NCBI GenBank assembly: GCA_019359155.1
Contig: JAHHHV010000080.1
Span: 31,881 to 95,880 of the forward strand
Source of the DNA: Pegethrix bostrychoides GSE-TBD4-15B
GTDB lineage: Bacteria; Cyanobacteriota; Cyanobacteriia; Elainellales; Elainellaceae
Length of the DNA: 64,000 bases
Direction: 5' to 3'
Made by a program: the position numbers and the translations under genes. Under the pieces are notes generated by a model, which saw only the letters and a list, made by a program, of their open reading frames with translations, was not told the DNA's origin and ran no database searches. The stretch's first letter is position 1; each line of letters begins with the position of its first letter. Positions 9,256-17,794 of this stretch are shown here, in pieces.

Positions 9256-9518
9256 GACTCCTGATTAGTCGGTTGGGGATAGAGGTTCAGCTGGATGGCC
9301 AGCTCACGGGCCACATGAAATAGAAACTTAGCACCAGCTTGATTTTCTTGATGAGCCATCATTGTGCCGACTTTGACTAGGGTTTGTACCAAGCCTGGAT
9401 CAATCAAGTCGGGTTGAGCATCTAGAACTTCTGGCTCTTGGCCGTTAGGGCAGCTCAGCAGTTGCTCAATCAATTTCAAATATTCTTCTTGACGTTGTTC
9501 TGTGAGTTGTTGAGTCAT
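9252..9518 (-). CDS. small helical protein, second gene of cupin operon
   Basis: An 88-residue protein (from ATG 9518; a TTG at 9524 is also in frame). It has segments like EVLDAQPDLIDPGLVQTLVK, a pattern I associate with short helical modules at the N-terminus of some cyanobacterial TPR-type proteins; here it stands alone. Function is unknown. It lies between a cupin and another small protein with close or overlapping ends, so all three are one operon. Confidence 0.7.
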   Translation of the reverse strand: MTQQLTEQRQEEYLKLIEQLLSCPNGQEPEVLDAQPDLIDPGLVQTLVKVGTMMAHQENQAGAKFLFHVARELAIQLNLYPQPTNQES

Positions 9519-9550
9519 AACCAAAGTCCAATCAAAAGTTCAATCAAAAC

Positions 9551-10177
9551 CTAAAAATTCTTAGCGGTGTGGGTTGCAGGATCAAACTCGAAACGTTTGA
9601 AGTGATGGGTCTCACCATAGATGCTAAAGGTGACGGTTGGTTCATCACCAAGCGCTTCTACAGAATGAATCGCACCCGGCGTAAAGCTGATCAGATCACC
9701 GGGCAAAAGCGTCACTTCCGAGTTTGGCTCCACCCAGTCAGGAAACTGCGGAGCAGGTCTTCGCTTCCAAAGGGTGTTTTTTTCTTCTCCTTTAAGTACA
9801 GCAACAATACCCCAAGTCCCATGATTGTGAATAGAGGAGCGAGTGCCCGGTAAGTAGGTAGCTATTTGTACAGTTAACGGATAGCCAATTTCGTCGTAGA
9901 GCATGATTATCCCAGTTCCAGTATTGGGGTTGGGTTCTATATACTGCGTCTGCAACCAGTAGGAGTTGGTGATCAATCGACGCACCAGCAACCAGAGCTG
10001 AGGTAAACAGTCTGTCTCGTCGATTGCCGCTTCCAGCAGATCTTCGACTTCTGTTAAAAACCGATGAAATCGATAGGATGTACGCAGCAGATCCCATTCG
10101 CGCGTCGGTTTACAGATCTGCCATTGTCCTGATTCTGTAACTAGTAAATCTCGATATTTCATCGCTGTTTTAACCAC
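9551..10177 (-). CDS. cupin protein, cysteine-dioxygenase-like
   Basis: A 208-residue cupin. Cupin motif 1 is seen in PGTRSSIHNHGTWGIVAVLKG (His-x-His metal ligands and a downstream acidic residue) and motif 2 in LLPGDLISFTPGAIHSV (third His). The fold resembles cysteine/thiol dioxygenases, which add O2 to thiols with Fe(II). Start GTG 10177 is supported by GGAGG eight bases upstream; ATG 10162 is the alternative. It heads a three-gene leftward operon and its upstream region carries the composite element shared with nifB and nifP. Substrate unknown; thiol or oxygen control during nitrogen fixation is inference. Confidence 0.8.
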   Translation of the reverse strand: MVKTAMKYRDLLVTESGQWQICKPTREWDLLRTSYRFHRFLTEVEDLLEAAIDETDCLPQLWLLVRRLITNSYWLQTQYIEPNPNTGTGIIMLYDEIGYPLTVQIATYLPGTRSSIHNHGTWGIVAVLKGEEKNTLWKRRPAPQFPDWVEPNSEVTLLPGDLISFTPGAIHSVEALGDEPTVTFSIYGETHHFKRFEFDPATHTAKNF

Positions 10178-10837
10178 AGCTTATTCCTCCGATTCACACT
10201 GACTCAGTCAATTAACTCCGCAGACCCTACAGAACAATTAGCCCCTGCTCATATCTGCTTGTATCAGATAGTTGTTTGCCCGTCCACAGCCCTGACTGCC
10301 CTCATGGACTCAGTCCTATTAGAAATGTACTCAAATGCTCAAACCGTATAATGGCAGGACTTTCAAGTAGAAAATTAGTGGAAATTGGGGTGGGGGACAG
10401 GTATTTACCAATCTGGAAATGAGTCTTTATGGGGTGAGGGGACTAGCATTTTGTCTCTGCCGTGCATCGGTGCAGGTACAGTACTTCAAATACTTCAAAC
10501 CATGACAAAAGGTGCGGCAAAAGTGATGGATTAATCACATTTTTAGTAGCGAGTGTTACAAATTTCTAGCCTAACTTCTAACCTAACTTCTAGCCTCAGA
10601 CCATTTGCAATGCGGAGTTCTAGCCACAATCTTAAGAAATTATTTAATCGCTTAAATTGAACAAAATTGCAGAACGATTTTATTTACAAATAGGTGAGCT
10701 GTATCGAGATTTTCCTTTACTTGCTTGGGTATCAAGGTCAGCGTGAGTTGATCGATGAGTCGCTCTAGCTGCAAGCCATCTCAGGCTGATGACTGGGACG
10801 GCTGCTCAGTCCAGTTTGTCGTTACTCGGTGAATCCT
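10178..10837. other. intergenic region between cupin operon and cnfR copy A
   Basis: 660 bp with no supported gene. The left half holds the cupin-facing composite element (10318-10450). A direct repeat ACTTCAAA occurs at about 10484 and 10493. The part nearest cnfR (10550-10830) is AT-rich with repeated TTCTAACCT/TTCTAGCCT units around 10565-10595. The cnfR promoter should lie here, but no element like that of nifB was found pointing rightwards. Confidence 0.6.
10318..10450 (-). promoter_or_regulatory. nif-type composite element, facing the cupin operon
   Basis: On the minus strand the order is box AATGCTAGTCCCCTCACCCC (10450-10431), box AATACCTGTCCCCCACCCC (10405-10387), then TTGAGTACATTTCTAAT (10334-10318), 141 bp before the cupin start. 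The boxes begin 117 and 72 bp upstream of TGAGTACA. This is the same architecture as at nifP and nifB, with boxes shifted by about one helical turn. Motif reading is direct; CnfR as the binding protein is inferred. Confidence 0.7.
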
Positions 10838-12436
10838 ATGGCACACACAATTACAAACCGCTGTAACCAGTGTGGAGATTGCACCCCCCGATGCCCTAAA
10901 GATGCGATTAAGCTCGAAGCTGGAGAATACTGGATCGACCCCATGCTCTGCAATGACTGCCGAGACTATGCGCCTGAGCCGCAGTGCGTAGCAGTTTGTT
11001 CGATTGAGCTGCCGCCCATGCCCCTGCAAGCCAAGAAAGGGCGTTGCAAAACGGCTGACAGGATGCTGCCCAGCCCTGACCTGTTTGTGAATGGCAGAAG
11101 TAATCCTTTTGCTTCAGCGATTGCTGTCTGGGAGGCTTGTAATCTGCTGGCACAACGTCAGTCTTTGCCCTGGAATATTGACTCAGACGGCAAGCTTTAT
11201 TATGAACGTCAGGTCAATGGCGGACGCGGAACGATGACGTTTCGCCTCATGTCTGACCTTGCCTCAGATGCGGTTGGTTTAGATAGCGCAACGGCTCAAG
11301 CTGAACTCGCAGGCTGGGACGTGCGAGCTGCCTCGCTACACTTGATCTATGCCGCGCATGCGGTTGCCCTAGAGCGCCCTTGGGAGCAGGAATTTATCAT
11401 TAGCGATTGCCAAATCGAAGCCTATTTGGGGCTAGAGAAACGCAAAGATTTGAGCAAGCTGGCTAAGTTAACCCTAATCAAAGAGCTGGCTCAGCAGCCT
11501 TGTCAGCTCCAGCTTGATATGAATTGGGGTCAACAGGGCAGGATTCACGGGTTCTCGTTGGAGCAGAGCCGTCTTTGGCATTTGCTCGAAATTCAGCATC
11601 ACTTTCAGGAAGATGACTTGGGCTGTAAGCATCTGACGGGACTCACCTTTCGGGTGAAAGCTGGAGCTTGGGCGAAGTACTTTCTCAATCAGCGCGGAGC
11701 CAAAGAGAGTACGGCATTTTACCAATACAGCAGTTTGCCTAAATCACTGCTGCCGACTGTAACCAGCCTCTGGCAGCAGCATGAAGGGGCTTGTCGGATG
11801 CTGCTGTGGCTTTTGTTCAAGACCAAAATGGGTCACGAACAGCGCCTGACGATACCCACGCTGATGCGAATTGCCTATGGAGCAGCCAAGCTGTCACAGG
11901 CTGCCACTCAGCGAGAAGAGCGCAAGCGGCTGTTGCGGTCGTTCGAGAGCGATCTCGAAGTCCTGCATCACTATGGCCTCAAGCCGATCTTTGACCCCGT
12001 CACCTACCCCAGCGAGATTCAACCCCTCTGGGCTAGGCTCGCAGACATCCCAGATGATGCCGAAGCCGCACTCGAATTCTGGATTAGCGACGGCAGCAGT
12101 GGCAATCGCCTCACCGATGCGGCTCCCCGCGACAAGTGGAATCGTCTAATGCAGGCCAGGTTTCTGTGCTTCGAGCTGCCCGAAGGCTGGGAATCCCAAG
12201 CTAGCCAAGCCAGCCCCAAGAAGCGCCGCTCGCCCCAGCGCTCAACCCAGAAGCGAACCAGCTTTTCGGCGCAGCAGATTGTTGCGGCTCGGAAGCGACT
12301 GAAGCTGAGTCAGCGGGAGTTGGCCATGCATGTGGGGAAGAGCCAGAGCTGGGTGCGGGATATTGAGAGTGGACGTCTGCAAGCTGGCTTTAAAGATCAG
12401 CAGCTGTTAGTTCAAGTGTTGGGGGTATCGCCATAG
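10838..12436 (+). CDS. cnfR: CnfR-type nif activator, copy A: ferredoxin sensor plus XRE HTH
   Basis: 532 residues from ATG 10838 (a GTG at 10829 is also in frame), the same length as copy B. The N-terminus has eight cysteines, C9/C12/C15/C19 and C38/C41/C50/C54, for two [4Fe-4S] clusters. The C-terminus (about 476-530) is an XRE-type HTH, LSQRELAMHVGKSQSWV. CnfR (PatB family) is the known oxygen-responsive master activator of nifB and nifP in Leptolyngbya-type cyanobacteria. The middle region (80-370) has no known fold that I recognise. Residues 372-513 are encoded by DNA identical to copy B (11951-12375). Confidence 0.92.
   Translation: MAHTITNRCNQCGDCTPRCPKDAIKLEAGEYWIDPMLCNDCRDYAPEPQCVAVCSIELPPMPLQAKKGRCKTADRMLPSPDLFVNGRSNPFASAIAVWEACNLLAQRQSLPWNIDSDGKLYYERQVNGGRGTMTFRLMSDLASDAVGLDSATAQAELAGWDVRAASLHLIYAAHAVALERPWEQEFIISDCQIEAYLGLEKRKDLSKLAKLTLIKELAQQPCQLQLDMNWGQQGRIHGFSLEQSRLWHLLEIQHHFQEDDLGCKHLTGLTFRVKAGAWAKYFLNQRGAKESTAFYQYSSLPKSLLPTVTSLWQQHEGACRMLLWLLFKTKMGHEQRLTIPTLMRIAYGAAKLSQAATQREERKRLLRSFESDLEVLHHYGLKPIFDPVTYPSEIQPLWARLADIPDDAEAALEFWISDGSSGNRLTDAAPRDKWNRLMQARFLCFELPEGWESQASQASPKKRRSPQRSTQKRTSFSAQQIVAARKRLKLSQRELAMHVGKSQSWVRDIESGRLQAGFKDQQLLVQVLGVSP
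11951..12375 (+). repeat. 425-bp exact duplicate within cnfR copy A
   Basis: Every base from 11951 to 12375 matches 15559-15983 in cnfR copy B when the rows are compared (constant offset 3608). Sequence immediately outside differs on both sides, including many silent and replacement changes. The tract covers the linker and most of the HTH, which is the mark of recent gene conversion. Confidence 0.95.
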
Positions 12437-12518
12437 ATTTTTGAGTTTTAGTCAGTTCTGCCACAGCTAATTCTGCCACAATCAAACACGTCCGTAGCGC
12501 TCTGAATCTCAGGAAATC

Positions 12519-13517
12519 TTAAGGTGGAGAATCTGGCTCTGCTTGATTTGTTTGTGTTTGATTTGTTTGTGTTTGATCTAATAGAGCTTCCAGCTGAGAG
12601 AGCAGCGTCTGGGCTTGCGTCCATCGCTGCGGGTCTTCCCAGAGTTTGGCCTTCAGCAACCGTCGATGCAGCGTCATCACCAAAACTTCAGGCGGTTGAA
12701 GCTCTGGTTTGGATCTGATCGCTTTGATGCAGGCGCGAATTTGATTCAGCGAAAGGTTCTCTGCAATCGCTTGATTCAGGAGCGTCTGACGTTGCGCTTG
12801 ATCTTTGATGCGGGCGATGGCTAACGCCTTCGTATAGGCAATTTGGCCAGAGCGAATGGCCGTCAAAATCTCGTCGGGCAAGTTGAGCAAAGGCAGCCGA
12901 TTGCAAGTGAATGAGAGCCAATTCATCAGCCCCAAATCCTGAAAAACAGCCTGAATTTCTCGTTCCTGCTCGGCTCTGGAACTAGGAATAACGTTATTCC
13001 TGCCCTCCACAGCCCTGAGATCCGCTTCCTTCTCCAGCATATTTTTCATCTGATAGAGCAGTGAAGGAATTCCTTGCACTGGCAGCTTGAGCTTGAACGC
13101 AAGCAGCTGCAATATACCTTCTGTCTCTTCGATTGGGTTGAGATCTTCCCGCTGGAGATTCTCAATCAGGGCGAGTTGGATGGCCTCTTCATCGTTCAGC
13201 TGCCGAATCACAACAGGCACTTCAGGCAGACCTAGCTTAAGCGCAGCTCGGTAGCGTCTTTCACCTGCCACTAATTCGTATTGATTGGTATTCACAGGGC
13301 GTACTAGCAATGGCTCCAAAATACCATGCTGTGCGATGGACTGAACCAACTGCTCTAGCTTGTCTGGGTCAAAGTAATGACGGGGCTGTTCACGAGTTTT
13401 GATCGATGCCAATGAAACCCATTCAGCCACATTCTTAGTTTCTCGAATTAGAGATTGCATCCGGACTGCCTCCAGCATGAACAAAGCTGAACCGTGAAGC
13501 TGAGTGGATAAAAGCAA
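12519..13517 (-). CDS. ParB/Spo0J-like DNA-binding protein between the two cnfR genes
   Basis: A 332-residue protein. ParB N-terminal features are clear: ARxH-less region HYFDPDKLEQLVQSI, the box QYELVAGERRYRAAL, and VIRQLNDEEAIQLALIENLQ, followed by an HTH-like portion. ParB proteins bind DNA and use CTP when they act in segregation; many stand-alone relatives are regulators. No parA or parS-like array is adjacent. ATG starts at 13517 or 13478 and 13460 are possible. The upstream region carries the nif-type composite element at the same spacing as nifB. A role in nif regulation is inferred from position and promoter. Confidence 0.82.
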   Translation of the reverse strand: MLLSTQLHGSALFMLEAVRMQSLIRETKNVAEWVSLASIKTREQPRHYFDPDKLEQLVQSIAQHGILEPLLVRPVNTNQYELVAGERRYRAALKLGLPEVPVVIRQLNDEEAIQLALIENLQREDLNPIEETEGILQLLAFKLKLPVQGIPSLLYQMKNMLEKEADLRAVEGRNNVIPSSRAEQEREIQAVFQDLGLMNWLSFTCNRLPLLNLPDEILTAIRSGQIAYTKALAIARIKDQAQRQTLLNQAIAENLSLNQIRACIKAIRSKPELQPPEVLVMTLHRRLLKAKLWEDPQRWTQAQTLLSQLEALLDQTQTNQTQTNQAEPDSPP

Positions 13518-13605
13518 TCACGTTTTTCTTTGCTGACTGTTCTGCTTATAGCAGCTTCGTTCAAGCCAGCTCGCCAGCTGACTCGTCAAACAGATGCTTG
13601 GCTCC

Positions 13606-13726
13606 ATTAGTGATGTACTCAGCCTCTTAAACTACTGTCTATAGAGAGTTTGGGCAGTAGTAAGAGGCAGGGTATGCGTATTGCCCGACTGGTGCATGAG
13701 TCTTTGTGGGGCGGGGGTCTAGTGTT
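13606..13726 (-). promoter_or_regulatory. nif-type composite element, facing the ParB-like gene
   Basis: On the minus strand: box AACACTAGACCCCCGCCCC (13726-13708), weaker box AATACGCATACCC (13682-13670), then CTGAGTACATCACTAAT (13622-13606), 89 bp before the ParB-like start. The boxes begin 105 and 61 bp upstream of TGAGTACA, exactly two of the three distances seen at nifB (105, 83, 61). Confidence 0.7.
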
Positions 13727-14100
13727 TTCTACAAATTTTTAGTTGCGCTCAGCTTTTTTGCACGTCGAAAAGCTATTTCGCAAATCGTTTAAGTATGCAG
13801 GAATAGATGAGGAACACTTTAATTCGCAGCTAGATAACAGAAAAAAGCTTGACGGTAATATACGGCAATATGCAGATTGTTCAACTTAGGTAAATTATTT
13901 AACTAATTTTAGTTAACTTCAATTCAAGCAATGTAGATGGACTTAGTTTAATTCTGCCTGCGAAAATATTGGGCGATTGAGGACAATATTTTGACAAGGC
14001 TATCAATAATTAAGAAATTCTTTTATAGCTCCTGTTGAACAGAAGCAAATAAATTTTGAGATTAAAACTAATACTAGAAAAGCTCAGGACTGACGACTAA

Positions 14101-14183
14101 GTGAAGATAACTGAGCGAAGACGACTAAGCGAAGACGAATAAGTGAAGATGCCTGTGTGAAAACGCCTGTTGAAAACGCCTGA
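14101..14183. repeat. degenerate 14-bp direct repeats upstream of cnfR copy B
   Basis: Six units with 14-bp period: GTGAAGATAACTGA, GCGAAGACGACTAA, GCGAAGACGAATAA, GTGAAGATGCCTGT, GTGAAAACGCCTGT and a 13-bp variant. They end 262 bp before the cnfR start. Spacing is not a whole number of helical turns, so phased protein binding is not obvious. Confidence 0.8.
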
Positions 14184-14445
14184 GATATGAGAATTCGAGT
14201 CAGTAGCTCTCCAAGAAGGTAACGCTATCAAAAGCTGAAACATTTGTCAGGCAAAGATTTTAATCCAACTCTCTGGAGTTCATTTTTTGCCTCAACCAAA
14301 AAGTCTTAGATGGTATCGCCATCTTTCTTAATCGCCATCCGATTTAATTCGCCAAGGACATCAGTGGATATCTAAAGGCGACAACCCAGCATAAAAGATT
14401 AAATACTCTCAGTTCACTGTTCACCTCAAGTAATCAGACACAACT

Positions 14446-16044
14446 ATGGCTTATACCATTACAGGTCTCTGCACTCAATGTAATGACTGCTTACCCTTAT
14501 GTCCGACAGGTGCTATCAAGCAGGAGGGCGAAAAGCTTTGGATTGATCCAATGCTCTGCAATAACTGTGAGGGATTTCATGAGCAGCCTTTATGTGCTTC
14601 GATCTGCTTAAACGACGTGCCGATTCCCTTGCAGGCCAAGAAAGGGCGATGCAAAGTGGAGGATCAAGTCAGCACAAATCCCAGGCTGTTTTCCAATGGC
14701 AAAACCCATTCCTTCGCTTCGGCAATTGTGGTTTGGGAAGCTTGCAATGTGCTGGCTCAGCGGCAATCTTTGCCCTGGCAGCCCGATGAGTCTGGCAATC
14801 TTTGTCATCGGCGGCAGGTCAGCGGCGGCAGAGGAGAGGTGACATTATGCATCACAGATACCTACAGGCCAGATTCCCCAATTGTGCTGGCAGTAGAAGC
14901 AGCGCAGACAGAGATTGCCTCCTGGGACATTCGGGCGGCTTGCCTGCATCTGATGTATGCGGCTTATGCAACATCCCTAGAGCGCCCTTGGGAGCAAACT
15001 TTTACCGTTAACGATCAAGATATCTCTGACTATCTAGGGCTGGGCAAGCGCAAAGACCTCAGTAAACTCGCCAAACTAACCTTGATCAAAAGCTTGGTTG
15101 AGCAACCCTGTAATTTGCTGGTGACAGTGGACTGGTCGCCTCAGGGCAGATTTAGAAAGATCACGGTGCCCCAAAGTCACCTCTGGCATCTGGTCGAAAC
15201 TCAGCAGCACTTTCAGCAGGATCAGCTCGGCTGTAAACATCTGACTGGCTTAACCTTTACTATTCAAGCAGGAGAGTGGGCGCAGTTCTTTCTGAATCGA
15301 CAGGGAGCCAAAGAAGGCACAACATTTTATCAATATGGCAGTTTGCCCAAATCATTACTGATGAACGTGATGAGTATCTGGCAGCAGCATGAAGGGGTGG
15401 CTCGGATGATGCTGTGGCTCTTGTTCAAAACTCGGATGGGAACTGAACAGCGGATCACGGTTCCGACGCTAATGCGGATTGCCTATGGCGAAACCAGGCT
15501 GCTTAAAGCCTCCGCTCAACGAGAAGAGCGCAAGCGGCTGTTGCGGTCGTTTGAAAAGGATCTCGAAGTCCTGCATCACTATGGCCTCAAGCCGATCTTT
15601 GACCCCGTCACCTACCCCAGCGAGATTCAACCCCTCTGGGCTAGGCTCGCAGACATCCCAGATGATGCCGAAGCCGCACTCGAATTCTGGATTAGCGACG
15701 GCAGCAGTGGCAATCGCCTCACCGATGCGGCTCCCCGCGACAAGTGGAATCGTCTAATGCAGGCCAGGTTTCTGTGCTTCGAGCTGCCCGAAGGCTGGGA
15801 ATCCCAAGCTAGCCAAGCCAGCCCCAAGAAGCGCCGCTCGCCCCAGCGCTCAACCCAGAAGCGAACCAGCTTTTCGGCGCAGCAGATTGTTGCGGCTCGG
15901 AAGCGACTGAAGCTGAGTCAGCGGGAGTTGGCCATGCATGTGGGGAAGAGCCAGAGCTGGGTGCGGGATATTGAGAGTGGACGCTTGCAAGCTGGCCTCA
16001 AGGATCAGCAGCTGCTGGTTAAAGTATTGGAGGCGTCACCCTGA
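14446..16044 (+). CDS. cnfR: CnfR-type nif activator, copy B: ferredoxin sensor plus XRE HTH
   Basis: 532 residues from ATG 14446. Cysteines fall at the same eight positions as in copy A (9, 12, 15, 19, 38, 41, 50, 54). N-terminal and middle regions differ from copy A at many residues while staying collinear without gaps. Residues 372-513 are identical through an exact 425-bp tract (15559-15983). The sensor halves have therefore diverged while the DNA-binding halves have been kept the same. Two CnfR proteins with divided tasks are known in Anabaena variabilis, where they serve two nif clusters; here both sit in one cluster. Confidence 0.92.
   Translation: MAYTITGLCTQCNDCLPLCPTGAIKQEGEKLWIDPMLCNNCEGFHEQPLCASICLNDVPIPLQAKKGRCKVEDQVSTNPRLFSNGKTHSFASAIVVWEACNVLAQRQSLPWQPDESGNLCHRRQVSGGRGEVTLCITDTYRPDSPIVLAVEAAQTEIASWDIRAACLHLMYAAYATSLERPWEQTFTVNDQDISDYLGLGKRKDLSKLAKLTLIKSLVEQPCNLLVTVDWSPQGRFRKITVPQSHLWHLVETQQHFQQDQLGCKHLTGLTFTIQAGEWAQFFLNRQGAKEGTTFYQYGSLPKSLLMNVMSIWQQHEGVARMMLWLLFKTRMGTEQRITVPTLMRIAYGETRLLKASAQREERKRLLRSFEKDLEVLHHYGLKPIFDPVTYPSEIQPLWARLADIPDDAEAALEFWISDGSSGNRLTDAAPRDKWNRLMQARFLCFELPEGWESQASQASPKKRRSPQRSTQKRTSFSAQQIVAARKRLKLSQRELAMHVGKSQSWVRDIESGRLQAGLKDQQLLVKVLEASP
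15559..15983 (+). repeat. 425-bp exact duplicate within cnfR copy B
   Basis: Partner of 11951-12375. Both copies are in direct orientation, 3608 bp apart, so recombination between them would delete the ParB-like gene and fuse the two cnfR genes in frame. Confidence 0.95.
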
Positions 16045-16091
16045 CATGACATCCCTGACTCAGCTAGCTGCTGGCTGTTAGCTGCTGGCTG

Positions 16092-17087
16092 TTAACTACT
16101 GACTGTAGCAGCTATGCAATCGTGACTCTTGAGATCGGCAACTTCTACCTCTGGCAAATCTTGAAACAGCACTGTGCTGAGGTAGCGCTCACCAAAGCTG
16201 GGCTGCACAAAGACCACTAGCTTACCAGCATTTTCAGGGCGTTTTGCCACCTGAATGGCCGCAAACAGAGCCGCCCCCGCAGAAATCCCTGATAGCAAAC
16301 CTTCTTCTCGCGCCAGCCGACGACTGAAGCTGACGGCTTCCTCGCTGCTGACCTGGATGATTTCATCGATCAGGTCAGGTTTCAAAACCTGAGGCACGAA
16401 ACCTGCCCCAATCCCCTGAATTTTGTGAGAGCCGGGACTGCCACCCGACAGTACAGGGCTTTCCTGAGGCTCAACGGCAATGGCCTTAAATTCTGGCTTG
16501 CGCTGCTTCAGCAGTTCTGCAATCCCGGTGATTGTCCCGCCCGTGCCCACTCCAGCAATCAGAATATCAATCTGGCCATCTGTATCAGCCCAGAGTTCTT
16601 CAGCCGTGGTTTCCCGGTGAATTTTCGGGTTGGCTGGATTGGCAAACTGCTGAGGTATGAACGCATTGGGCAGCGCTTCGGCAATTTCTGTGGCTCTTGC
16701 TATGGCACCTTTCATGCCCTGAGCGCCAGGTGTCAGCTCGACCTGAGCCCCATAGGCTTTCAGCATCGCCCGTCGTTCTAGGCTCATGGTTTCGGGCATG
16801 GTCAAAATCAGCTGATAGCCTTTGGCCGCTGCCACCATTGCCAAGGCGATGCCCGTATTTCCAGAGGTCGGCTCGACCAAAATTGTTTGGCCGGGAGCAA
16901 TCAGTCCAGCTGCCTCAGCCTCCTGCACCATGCTCACCCCAATCCGGTCTTTCACCGAAGCTGCCGGGTTCATCCCCTCTAGCTTAGCGATCACTTGGGC
17001 GACGGCTCCTTCTGCCTGAGGAATTCGATTTAGGCGAACCAGCGGCGTTTTGCCAATCAGTTCGGTAACGTTGGTTGCAATCTGCAT
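16092..17087 (-). CDS. cysK: cysteine synthase A (O-acetylserine sulfhydrylase)
   Basis: 331 residues of normal family length. The PLP-lysine motif [10 protein letters not shown] lies near residue 40, with [11 protein letters not shown] and [10 protein letters not shown], the latter binding PLP phosphate. The enzyme combines O-acetylserine and sulfide to cysteine. NifP, a serine acetyltransferase, is in the same cluster, so this copy can supply cysteine to NifS for Fe-S assembly. A C-terminal [11 protein letters not shown] tail is unusual. Convergent with cnfR copy B; the 16045-16090 gap holds an imperfect GCTGCTGGCTGTTA repeat. Confidence 0.95.
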   Translation of the reverse strand: MQIATNVTELIGKTPLVRLNRIPQAEGAVAQVIAKLEGMNPAASVKDRIGVSMVQEAEAAGLIAPGQTILVEPTSGNTGIALAMVAAAKGYQLILTMPETMSLERRAMLKAYGAQVELTPGAQGMKGAIARATEIAEALPNAFIPQQFANPANPKIHRETTAEELWADTDGQIDILIAGVGTGGTITGIAELLKQRKPEFKAIAVEPQESPVLSGGSPGSHKIQGIGAGFVPQVLKPDLIDEIIQVSSEEAVSFSRRLAREEGLLSGISAGAALFAAIQVAKRPENAGKLVVFVQPSFGERYLSTVLFQDLPEVEVADLKSHDCIAATVSS

Positions 17088-17259
17088 GATGAAGCCCCTT
17101 AAGACAAAAGAGATTAACGTTTATGCTGGCTGAGCTACGCTGCTCGACTATGCGTTTCCAGATCAATCTACTTTAACCAGCATACTCGGTAAATTTGATA
17201 AGAACTATCAGTTAATCAGGATTAAAGAAACTTCTATGCGTTGATTGAATACCGATAAT

Positions 17260-17290
17260 TATCAATTAATTGTCAATTAACTATCAATAG
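17260..17290. promoter_or_regulatory. helically phased direct repeats upstream of cysK
   Basis: TATCAATTAA (17260), TGTCAATTAA (17271) and CTATCAATAG (17281) follow one another at 10-11 bp, and ACTATCAGTTAAT occurs at 17205-17217. Such phasing suits a LysR-type or similar regulator of cysteine synthesis. No regulator gene is adjacent, so this is a pattern-based guess. Confidence 0.35.
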
Positions 17291-17383
17291 CGATAGAACG
17301 CATTTGAGATTTTTCCTTCAGATAAAAGGGATGCAGAAAAGCCCTTAAGCCCAAGACATCTGCTGTCGCTCAGCTCTCATCGT

Positions 17384-17420
17384 CTGTTACAGAATTCGGG
17401 GGCTGAGAATTCTGTAACAG
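17384..17420. repeat. 37-bp palindrome with 14-bp perfect arms
   Basis: CTGTTACAGAATTC and GAATTCTGTAACAG flank a 9-base loop (GGGGGCTGA). The stem is long and perfect but has no T-run, so it may be an operator, a transcript-stabilising hairpin or an element end. A related TTGTTACAGACTATTG lies at about 17478. Confidence 0.85.
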
Positions 17421-17794
17421 TCTGGAGCAGCTAGAAGAGTAGCTGGATTTGGCGAGCTTCTGCTAGATGAAGTTGGATTTGTTACAGACTATTGATTCAC
17501 AAAAATGCTCACACCCTGTCCTCAGAGTACTCGCAGCCTGTCCCAGAGAAATTTGAGAAGTTGACTGCTGAACGGACTCGGACGAGTCAGGCGATCCTTT
17601 CCTGTATTAATCCCAGGCTAATTTGAGAGTCTAAACTCTCTGAGGATGTGATACCAATATAGTTGGTAGTCGAGAAAGCCCAGTTATGCTGCTTACGCCG
17701 CTTGAAATCCATGAGTCGATCGCCCCAAACCATCGCTAATCCCGCTAGAGTCTCTGTTGCCCCTTGGCTGAACTGCTCTAAGCCCAGTGAACCC

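Larger units (their letters stand above)
13518..14445. other. AT-rich intergenic region upstream of cnfR copy B
   Basis: 928 bp without a supported gene. It holds the ParB-facing composite element on the left, an AT-rich middle (13740-14090), and a 14-bp degenerate repeat array at 14101-14183. A cnfR promoter is expected near the right end but none could be fixed by sequence. Confidence 0.6.
17088..17794. other. intergenic region upstream of cysK
   Basis: About 700 bp with no supported gene. Contents are the cysK promoter region, A/T-rich direct repeats at 17260-17290 (TATCAATTAA, TGTCAATTAA, CTATCAATAG, about 10-11 bp apart) and a long palindrome at 17384-17420. An in-frame TTG at 17663 extends the hsdR remnant upstream, but that part has no family similarity. 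Confidence 0.6.

Noticed and set aside
10387..10450. The composite element as the cnfR copy A promoter (reading inward)
   Set aside because: The conserved TTGAGTACA-CTAAT part points to the cupin gene, and in all four cases the short distance is to the outward gene for cupin, ParB and nifP; the inward distances vary from about 390 to 900 bp.
12519..13517. Chromosome or plasmid partition locus
   Set aside because: No parA and no array of parS-like sites were seen; one ParB-like gene inside a nif cluster does not make a partition locus.
14101..14183. CRISPR array
   Set aside because: Units are only 14 bp, degenerate and contiguous without spacers; no cas gene is nearby.
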